From Desulfobacterales bacterium (GTDB taxonomy: Bacteria > Desulfobacterota > Desulfobacteria > Desulfobacterales > ETH-SRB1), in contig JASEIZ010000042.1 in assembly GCA_030017395.1 (NCBI GenBank), forward strand, positions 1 through 12,539: a DNA stretch of 12,539 nucleotides, in the 5' to 3' direction. The position numbers and the translations under genes are program-made. The notes beneath the pieces were generated by a model. That model saw nothing but the letters and a program-made list of their open reading frames with translations, was not told the DNA's origin and made no database searches. Below, piece by piece: positions 6,985 through 12,539 of this stretch (its first letter is position 1; every line of letters begins with the position of its first letter).

Positions 6985-8003
6985 GATTTATCAAGCCCGA
7001 TCCCGTTGATTTGTGTTCCGCAATAGGGACAGCAGCTGTTTTTCAGCACATTTTTGATTATGGAAAAGCCTAAACGGCCTATAAGAATCTTCCCGCAATT
7101 ATAACAGAATGTGTTTTCCCCCTTATCGCCCGGCAGATTGCCGGTATAAACATATCTTAAGCCCGATTTTATGCCTGTTTCGCGGGCGTTTACAATTGAT
7201 TCAACTGGCGTGGAAGGCCGGTCTTTAAGTCTGTATGTTGGATGAAACCGGCTTATATGCCATGGTGTGTCGGCGCCCAGAGAATCTGCTATAAATAAAG
7301 CCAGCTCTTTTAGCTCTTTTGCACCGTCATTTAATCCTGGAATAAGCAGGGTCGTGACCTCCACAAAGATGCCGAGTTTTTTCATAAGCTTTAAGGTTTC
7401 TTTAACAGGCTCAAGCTTGCTCCCGCACGTTTCTTTATAAAAACTTTTTGTAAAACCCTTTAAATCAACATTTGCTGCGTCAAGAAACGGGCTGATCATG
7501 TGCAGAGCTTGCGAGGTCATATAACCGTTTGTCACAAACACGTTTTTAATTCCCTTTTCGTAAGCGAGTTTTGCAGTGTCAAAAGCAAACTCAAAATAAA
7601 CGGTAGGTTCGGTGTATGTATAAGCAATGCTTTTGCATTTCCCTTTTTCCGCTGCGTCAACTACATCTTTTGGTGATCGGAAATCACCCATTATCATTCC
7701 ATCACGGTCTGAAGGCATTTGAGCAATATCCGCGTTCTGGCAAAACCTGCATTTAAAATTGCAACCTACGGTGGCTATGGAATATGATCTACTGCCAGGC
7801 ATAAAATGAAACAGCGGCTTTTTTTCAATAGGATCTATGTGTCTGGCAATAAGTTTGCCATAAACCAGGCTTTCCAGAATTCCATCCCGGTTTTCACGCA
7901 CACCGCATATCCCGCGCTTACCGTCTTTTATAATACAGCGATGGCTGCACAGGTTGCACTTTACCTTCTTTTCATCCAAGGGCTTATAAAGATATGCTTC
8001 CAT
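6981..8003 (-). CDS. amrS: AmmeMemoRadiSam system radical SAM enzyme
   Basis: A 340-residue radical SAM protein of the PflX-like AmrS family. The SAM-cluster motif CNFKCRFC lies at residues 81-88 in the family-typical context SRSYSIATVGCNFKCRFCQN. Four Cys near the N-terminus (C16, C19, C23, C33) and a C-terminal CYNC...CCPYC cluster (C300-C328) probably bind zinc or further iron-sulfur. The family usually travels with AMMECR1 and MEMO1 homologues; neither is in this window, and the reaction remains unsettled as far as I know. Start ATG at 8003 has AAGGAG eight bases upstream. It sits 21 bases after the methyltransferase and overlaps ubiA, so the three are co-transcribed. Its role beside quinone genes is unexplained. 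Confidence 0.92.
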   Translation of the reverse strand: MEAYLYKPLDEKKVKCNLCSHRCIIKDGKRGICGVRENRDGILESLVYGKLIARHIDPIEKKPLFHFMPGSRSYSIATVGCNFKCRFCQNADIAQMPSDRDGMIMGDFRSPKDVVDAAEKGKCKSIAYTYTEPTVYFEFAFDTAKLAYEKGIKNVFVTNGYMTSQALHMISPFLDAANVDLKGFTKSFYKETCGSKLEPVKETLKLMKKLGIFVEVTTLLIPGLNDGAKELKELALFIADSLGADTPWHISRFHPTYRLKDRPSTPVESIVNARETGIKSGLRYVYTGNLPGDKGENTFCYNCGKILIGRLGFSIIKNVLKNSCCPYCGTQINGIGLDKS

Positions 8004-8024
8004 AATTGCTGCTCCTTGTTATTT

Positions 8025-8771
8025 CTAACCTGCTGGTGTGTCGATTGTCTGCTTGACATCGTATCTGAGAGGAAGAGTTCTTGTTCTATAACGAGGGATA
8101 AGTGTGACAACCATACCCGCAAAAGCTCCGAAAGGACATTTTTGCAACAGACCAAGCTGTTCTATTCCGGATGCGATACTCCCACGTATTATAGGCAACC
8201 GGCATGTTGTTTTCCATGATATTGGAACATCTCCCAGAATAGTTCTGATAATTTGTTTCAGTTCCCATACACTGAAAAAATTTGCGCGATTATATACTGT
8301 TTTAAAAAACATTCCTTTAATGCGCCTTTGAATTCCTTTAATTGCATACCGGTTCAATACTCCGATAAATATTTTGTCTTTTGTAACCCTGCATGCTTCT
8401 TCAAGGGCTTTTTGAGGATTATCGACAAATTCCAGAGTGGTAACAAGGCATGCATAATTAAAGGAATTATCGTCAAACGGAAGGTTTTCGGCAAATCCAC
8501 GATGAAGGTCTGCGCGATTGCCAAGATTTTTTGCTGCTATATCAAGCATATACGGTGAAGGATCGATTCCTGTTGCCTGAAGCCCCAATTCTATAAACGA
8601 TAAAAGGTTTGCTCCGATTCCGCATCCTATATCGATAACCGAATCTCCGCGCACAGGCTTAAGCATATCAAGCATAAGGCGTTTTTCAAGATCGAAAACA
8701 AACCTGTTTTGCGGCTTATTAAACCATTGCTCGTAAGCTATTGCATCATGGAAACTAAAAACATAGCCCAT
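8025..8771 (-). CDS. Class I SAM-dependent methyltransferase
   Basis: 248 residues with a Rossmann methyltransferase core: motif I VIDIGCGIGANLL near residues 45-57, acidic Asp70 in TGIDPSPYML, and motif III-like ENLPFDDNSFNYACLVTTLEFVDNP, all of the Methyltransf_11/UbiE-like type. The substrate is not evident. Co-transcription with ubiA and ubiX makes a quinone or isoprenoid target possible, but the C-terminal half (KCPFGAFAGMVVTLIPRY) is not one I recognise as MenG/UbiE. The open frame runs back to a TTG at 8813 inside the MITE, but ATG 8771 has AGAGG six bases upstream and begins MGYVFSFHDAIAYEQWF, typical of the family. First gene of the amrS-ubiA-ubiX group. Confidence 0.85.
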   Translation of the reverse strand: MGYVFSFHDAIAYEQWFNKPQNRFVFDLEKRLMLDMLKPVRGDSVIDIGCGIGANLLSFIELGLQATGIDPSPYMLDIAAKNLGNRADLHRGFAENLPFDDNSFNYACLVTTLEFVDNPQKALEEACRVTKDKIFIGVLNRYAIKGIQRRIKGMFFKTVYNRANFFSVWELKQIIRTILGDVPISWKTTCRLPIIRGSIASGIEQLGLLQKCPFGAFAGMVVTLIPRYRTRTLPLRYDVKQTIDTPAG

Positions 8772-8800
8772 AACCAGCCTCTGTTGAACCGCGATAGCGT

Positions 8801-8942
8801 GAGACCTTTGCAAAACGCCCCCTTTTGCCCAACTTCGGCGTCAGGCTCAAATTTTAAGCCTCAAAATACTCAATGTATTCCTACGTTTAAAATTTTCGCC
8901 TTTCTTGAACTTGAACAAAATTGAGCATTTTTCAAAGGTCTC
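8801..8942. mobile_element. MITE-like element 2 (GAGACCTTTG ends, 142 bp)
   Basis: Perfect 10-bp terminal inverted repeats, GAGACCTTTG at 8801-8810 and CAAAGGTCTC at 8933-8942, flanked by AGCGT on both sides (8796-8800, 8943-8947), a 5-bp target duplication. The interior folds into a long imperfect hairpin in which AAATTTTAA and TTTAAAATTT arms enclose an ATAC-TCAAT-GTAT tip. Non-coding. Same ends and duplication length as the element at 3099-3219, but a different interior. It separates the lemA operon from the methyltransferase operon and begins 29 bases upstream of the methyltransferase ATG. Confidence 0.78.
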
Positions 8943-8981
8943 AGCGTATGAAGTGAGTCGATATTAATTTTTTGTGTCAGA

Positions 8982-9557
8982 CTAAAACGTTACTTTGGGC
9001 ACTGCTTTTTCCGATTCTGGAATTTCATAGTATTCGGCTTTTGAGACATTCGCCAATATTGCAAAGAATCTTCCCAGAAAAGTTCGTATATATGTGTTTA
9101 AAATCTGAACGGATTCATTATATCTTTTTCGTTCCACGGCAATTCTGTTTTCAGTTCCTTCAAGGCTATCCTGGAGTTTAAGAAAGGATTGGTTTGCTTT
9201 AAGTTCCGGATATCTTTCCTGCAGAAGAAGAAGTCTTGACAACGTTCCTTCAAGCAGGTTGGAGCTATTGACCTTATCCTTTATATTTATTGCCTGAAAA
9301 TATTTTGTTCTTGCCTGGGCAATATTTTCAAAAAGCTCTTTTTCATGTTTTGCATAACCCTTAACCGTTTCAATCAGATTCGGGATAAGGTCATACCGGC
9401 GTTTAAGCTGGTTTTCAACCTGAGCCCATTTGCCCTTGACATTTTCATCCATGGCAATGACTGTATTATAGCCTGTGATAATCTTTCCGATTACAAGAAT
9501 ACCGACCAGTAAAACAACCCCTGAAATTATGAGAATTGTTTTTAATGTTTTTGACAT
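8982..9557 (-). CDS. lemA: LemA family membrane protein
   Basis: 191 residues. One N-terminal membrane segment (about residues 5-26, rich in I, L and V) is followed by the LemA helical domain, with the hallmark YNTVIAMDENVKGKWAQVENQLKRRYDLIPNLIETVKGYAKHEKELFE and a conserved ERYPELKANQSFLKLQ segment. The bulk of the protein should be a helical bundle beside the membrane; which side it faces differs between studies and its function is poorly defined. The frame extends to a TTG at 9569, but ATG 9557 has a near-perfect GGAGGA seven bases upstream. It follows the TPM gene by 31 bases; the LemA-TPM pairing is common across bacteria and suggests joint action at the envelope. Confidence 0.93.
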   Translation of the reverse strand: MSKTLKTILIISGVVLLVGILVIGKIITGYNTVIAMDENVKGKWAQVENQLKRRYDLIPNLIETVKGYAKHEKELFENIAQARTKYFQAINIKDKVNSSNLLEGTLSRLLLLQERYPELKANQSFLKLQDSLEGTENRIAVERKRYNESVQILNTYIRTFLGRFFAILANVSKAEYYEIPESEKAVPKVTF

Positions 9558-9588
9558 AAATTCCTCCAATGAAAATATTTTTTAGCCG

Positions 9589-10362
9589 TTACCAGCCACC
9601 TGAGGCGCCGCCGCCGCCAAACCCACCACCACCGCCTCCGAATCCCCCTCCGAATCCACTGCCGCCCCAATGGTCGCGTCTTCCACCCATGGAAGATAAA
9701 AGGAAAAACATAAGAAAAAGCCTTGGGTTTTTTATAAAAAAAATAAACATAATCACGAAAAACAGCAGCGATATTATTTTGCCCAAAGGGCCGAGAGGTT
9801 TAGTTTTGCCGGAGCTTTGGACAGAACCTTTTATTTCCGGCATTCCGGTTATCTTTACGCCGGAATCAGCGGCTATTTGATTTGCCAATGCAAGAGCTGT
9901 TACATATATACCTTTTGAATATTCTCCTTTACTGAAGAATGGCACGAGATAGCTGCGGCCCATGGTTCCTGCCAGACTGTCGGGTATGACGCCTTCAAGG
10001 CCGTATCCGACTTCGATCCTGTATTTTCTATCCTTAAGAGATATAAGAAGTAAAACGCCGTTGTCTTTTCCCTTTTGTCCGAGTTTCCATCGATCGTGAG
10101 CTGTTGTTATTGAAAAATTCTCGATAGATTCGCGTTCGAGGCTTTTAATTGTCAGGATGACAAACTGAGCCGTTGTTTTTTGCTCAAGTTCTCGAAGGTA
10201 CTGATTAAGTTTATACTCGTAATCGTTATCAATTATATCTGCAAGGTCCACCACATAGTTTCCCGGTTTTTCCGGTATGATATCAGCATGTGAAAATGGT
10301 TGTGCCGGAAATAACAAGCACAGCACGAGTATGATCAGCGCCGGTTTAATCTTTAATTGCAT
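9589..10362 (-). CDS. TPM-domain membrane protein with Gly-rich tail (YgcG family)
   Basis: 257 residues. A Sec signal peptide (~1-26, hydrophobic core then FSHA) leads into a TPM domain (~35-165): YVVDLADIIDNDYEYKLNQYL, TTAQFVILTIKSL, DNGVLLLISLKDRKYRIEVGYGLEG and GTMGRSYLVPFF are typical. One or two membrane helices follow (~196-223), then a Gly-rich tail from ~225 that ends in GGASGGW. TPM domains of this type are exported; some plant relatives have phosphatase activity, bacterial roles are unclear. The start ATG at 10362 lies 17 bases inside the 3' end of the upstream gene; only a weak GGGG site precedes it, so coupling is likely. The tail is encoded by a low-complexity GGN run. Confidence 0.9.
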   Translation of the reverse strand: MQLKIKPALIILVLCLLFPAQPFSHADIIPEKPGNYVVDLADIIDNDYEYKLNQYLRELEQKTTAQFVILTIKSLERESIENFSITTAHDRWKLGQKGKDNGVLLLISLKDRKYRIEVGYGLEGVIPDSLAGTMGRSYLVPFFSKGEYSKGIYVTALALANQIAADSGVKITGMPEIKGSVQSSGKTKPLGPLGKIISLLFFVIMFIFFIKNPRLFLMFFLLSSMGGRRDHWGGSGFGGGFGGGGGGFGGGGASGGW

Positions 10363-11083
10363 TTGTAATATGCCCCAGTTTTTCGATGGCTTGATAGTAC
10401 TCTTCGAATATCGTGTTGAGATTTTCGATGGAAAGTTTTGTTTTTTCCTTCTTTGCTTTTAATATTATTTTAAAGACATCTGTTTTGATACCGGACACAT
10501 CCTGCAGAGTTGTCAGAACTTCTTTATTTTGTTTGGGAGGCTCTTTTCCAAAAAGAAGAATTAATCCTCTAAAGAGGGGAATATAACCGGAAAAGGAACT
10601 TATAAATCCTTCTGCTATCAGTTCTTTGCTCCCGGAAGAAGAAAGATAACCCTGCCTTAAACCGATTAATTTAACTTTTAATTCCCTTTCACACTGATGT
10701 CTGAGGTAGGATTTTTTGATTTCAAGATCATTAAAAACATCCTCTCCAAAAACGGTTTTATGAAGGATCTTTATGGTCAGAAATTCAATCGGGAAGACAT
10801 CAAGGGAACTTGAGATATACTCAGAGGTCATAATAAGGGGAGATGAAATCTGTTTTTTGCCGAATTTTTTACCAAGTGGCGCAAAATCTTCGAGGAATTT
10901 CAAATCAAATTTTTTGAGGACAAGGATTGAATTGATATCCGAAGTCTTGGGATTGAAATCTTCGGTCAAAGCGCTGCCGACAATGTAAATCGAATGAATT
11001 TTATCCTTGTGATTGTTTAATACAACGTCGAGAAAAGGTTTAAATTTGGCCTCGGCATTGTCATCTACCCTTACTTCGTTCAT
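10346..11083 (-). CDS. Nucleotidyltransferase-fold protein of unknown role
   Basis: 245 residues from ATG 11083, which has GGGAGG four bases upstream; a TTG twelve bases earlier is less likely. Near the N-terminus IYIVGSALTEDFNPKTSDINSILVLKKF resembles the core of pol-beta-type nucleotidyltransferases: a G-S pair (36-37), then SDI with Asp49. The second metal-binding Asp of the usual D-x-D is Asn51 here, so activity is doubtful or altered. The remainder is predicted mostly helical, with a hydrophobic stretch near 150-170 and a C-terminal segment rich in charged helices. It is the first gene of the operon with the TPM and lemA genes and overlaps the former by 17 bases. I do not recognise a specific family name. 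Confidence 0.7.
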   Translation of the reverse strand: MNEVRVDDNAEAKFKPFLDVVLNNHKDKIHSIYIVGSALTEDFNPKTSDINSILVLKKFDLKFLEDFAPLGKKFGKKQISSPLIMTSEYISSSLDVFPIEFLTIKILHKTVFGEDVFNDLEIKKSYLRHQCERELKVKLIGLRQGYLSSSGSKELIAEGFISSFSGYIPLFRGLILLFGKEPPKQNKEVLTTLQDVSGIKTDVFKIILKAKKEKTKLSIENLNTIFEEYYQAIEKLGHITNAIKD

Positions 11084-11171
11084 ATAGCCTCCCAACCCGG
11101 ATATTTCATAAAAAATCAGTATCCATTGTCTTTTCCGTTTTTATCATCCTTAATAAAATAATTCATAATAA

Positions 11172-11200
11172 TTGACATGTTCTACAAAATAAAATATCAT
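11172..11200 (+). promoter_or_regulatory. Candidate sigma70-type promoter reading toward uspA
   Basis: TTGACA (11172-11177), a 17-base spacer, then TATCAT (11195-11200): a full-consensus -35 and a five-of-six -10. A transcript would start near 11207, cross repeat B and reach uspA about 470 bases on. No long frame starts within the next 180 bases; a 19-codon frame at 11228-11287 has a weak ribosome-binding site. Confidence 0.45.
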
Positions 11201-11219
11201 AACAGTTATAGTGGGTCAA
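11191..11219 (-). promoter_or_regulatory. Candidate sigma70-type promoter for the NT-TPM-lemA operon
   Basis: On the minus strand TTGACC (11219-11214) is followed after exactly 17 bases by TATTTT (11196-11191). It lies about 110 bases before the start of the first gene. The spacer contains the palindrome ATAAC-A-GTTAT (11199-11209), a possible operator. It overlaps a plus-strand promoter candidate. Confidence 0.45.
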
Positions 11220-11390
11220 TCAGAGATATGACTTGTATGTTTTCAAAACCCCATAATTCGATCTGGATTAAGCCTCTCTTCCAGTAAAAATTTCTAAATT
11301 CCGGCTTGTAAAGTATCATGTGCCCATAATAAGCATAATTCTTTGTAATTCCAGAAAGTCTTGATATTTTTTTCTAAAACAGACTAAATT
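11220..11390. other. Intergenic DNA upstream of repeat B
   Basis: No supported gene. AT-rich with small duplications such as CATAAT-AAG-CATAAT around 11325-11340. A leader or small RNA from the plus-strand promoter is possible, but I see no terminator within it. Confidence 0.3.
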
Positions 11391-11546
11391 TGATGGTCTC
11401 GTAAAAAGTCGAAAAGTTCTCTTTTCCGTCATTCCGGCGAAAGCCGGAATCCAGTAAATTCAATGCGTTCTGGATGCCCCCGTATCAAGTACGGGGCAGG
11501 CTTATCAAGTCCGGCATGACGATTTCAAGACTTTTTACGAATTCAT
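11391..11546 (-). repeat. Palindromic-end repeat B (inverted copy of A at 3251-3406)
   Basis: The core at 11399-11540 is the exact reverse complement of 3259-3400, bounded by the same 12-bp TCGTAAAAAGTC / GACTTTTTACGA ends. The outer left flank TGATGGTC and right flank ATTCAT are the same and in the same order as in A, so the core alone appears flipped. The total length of 156 bp is identical in both copies. It lies between the upstream promoter region and uspA. Confidence 0.85.
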
Positions 11547-11577
11547 AAAGTTTCGAACCCTTTTTATTTATCAAAAG

Positions 11578-11619
11578 ATTGAAGATTCCCTGCCGCAAGC
11601 AGCGGGGAACACGCTCGCT
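11578..11619 (+). repeat. Leader repeat upstream of uspA (hairpin)
   Basis: ATTGAAGATTCCCTGCCGC... ends in GCTCGCT. TTCCCTGC pairs with GCGGGGAA (11586-11593, 11602-11609; eight pairs, one wobble). A diverged version, starting ATTGAAGA and ending GCTCGCT, lies at 12179-12218 before the cytochrome gene. Both are on the plus strand in the 5' leader of the following gene. No T-run follows, so it is not an obvious terminator. Confidence 0.5.
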
Positions 11620-11675
11620 TTTGTGGTTTAAACAGTAATAGCCAAAATAAGCTTTATAAAAGGAGGGCATGACTT

Positions 11676-12146
11676 ATGGATAAAAAAATATTAGTGGCGT
11701 TTGATGATTCTGAGAACGCTATGCGGGCAGTGGAATTTATTGAGAAATTTTTTACTTCTGACAGTAAGGTAACGTTATTTAATGTAATAGAAGATACGGT
11801 TGCTTTATGTGAGATGAACAGTCCGGAATTAACCCCATATTTTAAATCTCAACAAAGTTCCTTTTGTATACTTGAAGATAAAAAAAAGAACCTTGTTGGA
11901 AGCGCACTCAAAAAAGCACGGGAAAAATTAATAGATGCCGGGTTTAAAGCAAAGAATGTAAACATAAAGACAAAAAGCAAAAAAAAGGGGGTTGCAAGGG
12001 ATATTGTTAAAGAAGCTCAATCCGGTTATAATGCTATTGTTATGGGGAGAAGAGGGCTGTCCGGGATTAAGGATTTTATCCTTGGCAGTATTTCACAAAA
12101 AGTGTTCAACCTGGTTAAGGATATTTCCGTCCTTATCGTTAATTAG
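11676..12146 (+). CDS. Universal stress protein (UspA family)
   Basis: 156 residues, one Usp domain. The N-terminal strand KKILVAFDDSENA places Asp10/Asp11 at the nucleotide site. The C-terminal ATP-binding signature G-2x-G-9x-G-S is intact as GRRGLSGIKDFILGS (G124, G127, G137, S138), so it should be of the ATP-binding class. The middle (residues ~43-75) is longer and more polar than in minimal Usps, and KTKSKKKGVARDI is strongly basic. Start ATG at 11676 has AGGAGG nine bases upstream; an ATG at 11669 gives only a few codons. Cytoplasmic, usually linked to survival under stress or energy limitation (family knowledge). The cytochrome gene follows after about 100 bases on the same strand. Confidence 0.93.
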   Translation: MDKKILVAFDDSENAMRAVEFIEKFFTSDSKVTLFNVIEDTVALCEMNSPELTPYFKSQQSSFCILEDKKKNLVGSALKKAREKLIDAGFKAKNVNIKTKSKKKGVARDIVKEAQSGYNAIVMGRRGLSGIKDFILGSISQKVFNLVKDISVLIVN

Positions 12147-12178
12147 ATATGTATAGCCGTATAATTAAAAGCATCGAT

Positions 12179-12218
12179 ATTGAAGAACCCTGTAGCAGGT
12201 ACGGGGGATGTGCTCGCT
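12179..12218 (+). repeat. Leader repeat upstream of the cytochrome gene (hairpin)
   Basis: Diverged counterpart of 11578-11619. CCCTGTA pairs with TACGGGG (12188-12194, 12200-12206; seven pairs, one wobble) with a 5-base loop, and the shared GCTCGCT follows. It ends 30 bases before the start codon. Confidence 0.45.
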
Positions 12219-12247
12219 GTTTTGTTAATTTTTTCGGAGGGATTAAT

Positions 12248-12539
12248 ATGAAAGCAAGAACAATCATGTCGATTATTGCAATAATTATCTTTACGTGTGC
12301 AACAGCAGTTGCAGTTGAAAACCAGGGCGCCAAAGACATTGCGCTTGACGGAGGCAAAAAAGGCAACGTTGATTTTCCTCATCATTTGCATCAGAACGCA
12401 ACGGGCAGTTGTAATGCCTGTCATGACCTTTTTCCCAAAACCGCACGTCTTACCGGCATGGAATGTCTCAAAATGGAATGTTGTAATGCCTGTCATGACC
12501 TTTTTCCCAAAACCGCGGGAACAATAAAGGATTTCAAAG
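12248..12539 (+). CDS. Periplasmic cytochrome c, class III-like (3' end outside window)
   Basis: 97 residues are visible from ATG 12248, which has GGAGG seven bases upstream. A Sec signal peptide (~1-22, ending ATAVA) would export it to the periplasm. IALDGGKKGNVDFPHHLHQ resembles the start of small Desulfobacterota c3/c7-type cytochromes, where HH/H residues serve as distal haem ligands. Two covalent haem motifs follow, CNACH at 55-59 and CNACH at 79-83, each within the identical CNACHDLFPKTA. The underlying DNA is a 37-bp exact repeat at 72-bp offset, in frame. Extra Cys residues (C73, C78) lie between them. Probably carries electrons in the periplasm; the number of haems cannot be given because the gene runs off the window. 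Confidence 0.85.
   Translation, partial: MKARTIMSIIAIIIFTCATAVAVENQGAKDIALDGGKKGNVDFPHHLHQNATGSCNACHDLFPKTARLTGMECLKMECCNACHDLFPKTAGTIKDFK
12408..12516 (+). repeat. In-frame direct repeat inside the cytochrome gene
   Basis: 37 identical bases at 12408-12444 and 12480-12516, offset 72 bases (24 codons), each encoding CNACHDLFPKTA. The 35 bases between the copies are not duplicated but contain ATGGAATGT twice. Identity at the DNA level implies a recent event or gene conversion. Confidence 0.85.

Noticed and set aside
8772..8813. Longer methyltransferase starting at TTG 8813 inside the MITE
   Set aside because: TTG lies in the element's terminal repeat without a ribosome-binding site, while ATG 8771 has AGAGG at good spacing.
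9569..9880. Plus-strand frame with a proline-rich stretch
   Set aside because: It is the antisense shadow of the Gly-rich tail of the TPM-domain protein and has no ribosome-binding site of its own.
3251..11546. Composite transposon bounded by repeats A and B
   Set aside because: Neither repeat encodes a transposase, the enclosed genes are mostly housekeeping, and no target duplication flanks the whole unit.
12408..12516. Short direct repeats with a spacer, possible CRISPR-like array
   Set aside because: Only two copies, in frame within a coding sequence, and encoding a haem motif.

Overview
The window looks like chromosome from an anaerobic Desulfobacterota-type bacterium (former Deltaproteobacteria), most plausibly a sulfate reducer. 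This is an inference from gene content: a PEP synthase, a periplasmic class III-type cytochrome c with CxxCH haem motifs, a UbiA/UbiX pair of the kind used for menaquinone (futalosine-type) synthesis, an AmmeMemoRadiSam radical SAM enzyme, and many small palindromic repeats between genes. No rRNA, tRNA or CRISPR array is visible.

Layout. 1-447 (+): 3' end of an IS4-superfamily transposase, cut by the window edge. 541-583: intrinsic terminator of the next gene. 612-3068 (-): phosphoenolpyruvate synthase (ppsA). 3099-3219: a 121-bp MITE-like element with its target duplication. 3251-3406: palindromic repeat A. 3407-3779: gene-poor DNA with a small SD-masking hairpin and a 9-bp tandem repeat. 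3780-5308 (-): hipBA toxin-antitoxin operon with terminator and upstream operator-like palindromes. 5522-8771 (-): tightly packed operon methyltransferase - amrS - ubiA - ubiX. 8801-8942: a second MITE-like element with the same ends. 8982-11083 (-): operon of a nucleotidyltransferase-like protein, a TPM-domain membrane protein and LemA. 11172-11219: two overlapping, face-to-face promoter candidates. 11391-11546: repeat B, whose 142-bp core is an exact reverse complement of the core of A. 11676-12146 (+): universal stress protein. 12248-12539 (+): start of a cytochrome c gene, open at the window edge.

How it fits together. ubiA and ubiX serve quinone ring prenylation and provide the cofactor for decarboxylation; the methyltransferase in the same transcript might act in the same pathway but this is not shown. 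LemA and TPM are membrane/envelope proteins that often occur together. hipBA is a self-contained toxin-antitoxin unit.

Most notable is the repeat architecture. A and B bracket about 8 kb that carries hipBA and both minus-strand operons. Their cores are inverted relative to each other, yet their outer ends are in the same order. That pattern is expected if the 8-kb segment has flipped by recombination between A and B, or if one core flipped in place. Two unrelated-core MITEs share the ends GAGACCTTTG/CAAAGGTCTC and each has a 5-bp target duplication; both lie about 30 bp upstream of a start codon. The cytochrome gene carries an in-frame 72-bp duplication that adds a second haem motif.
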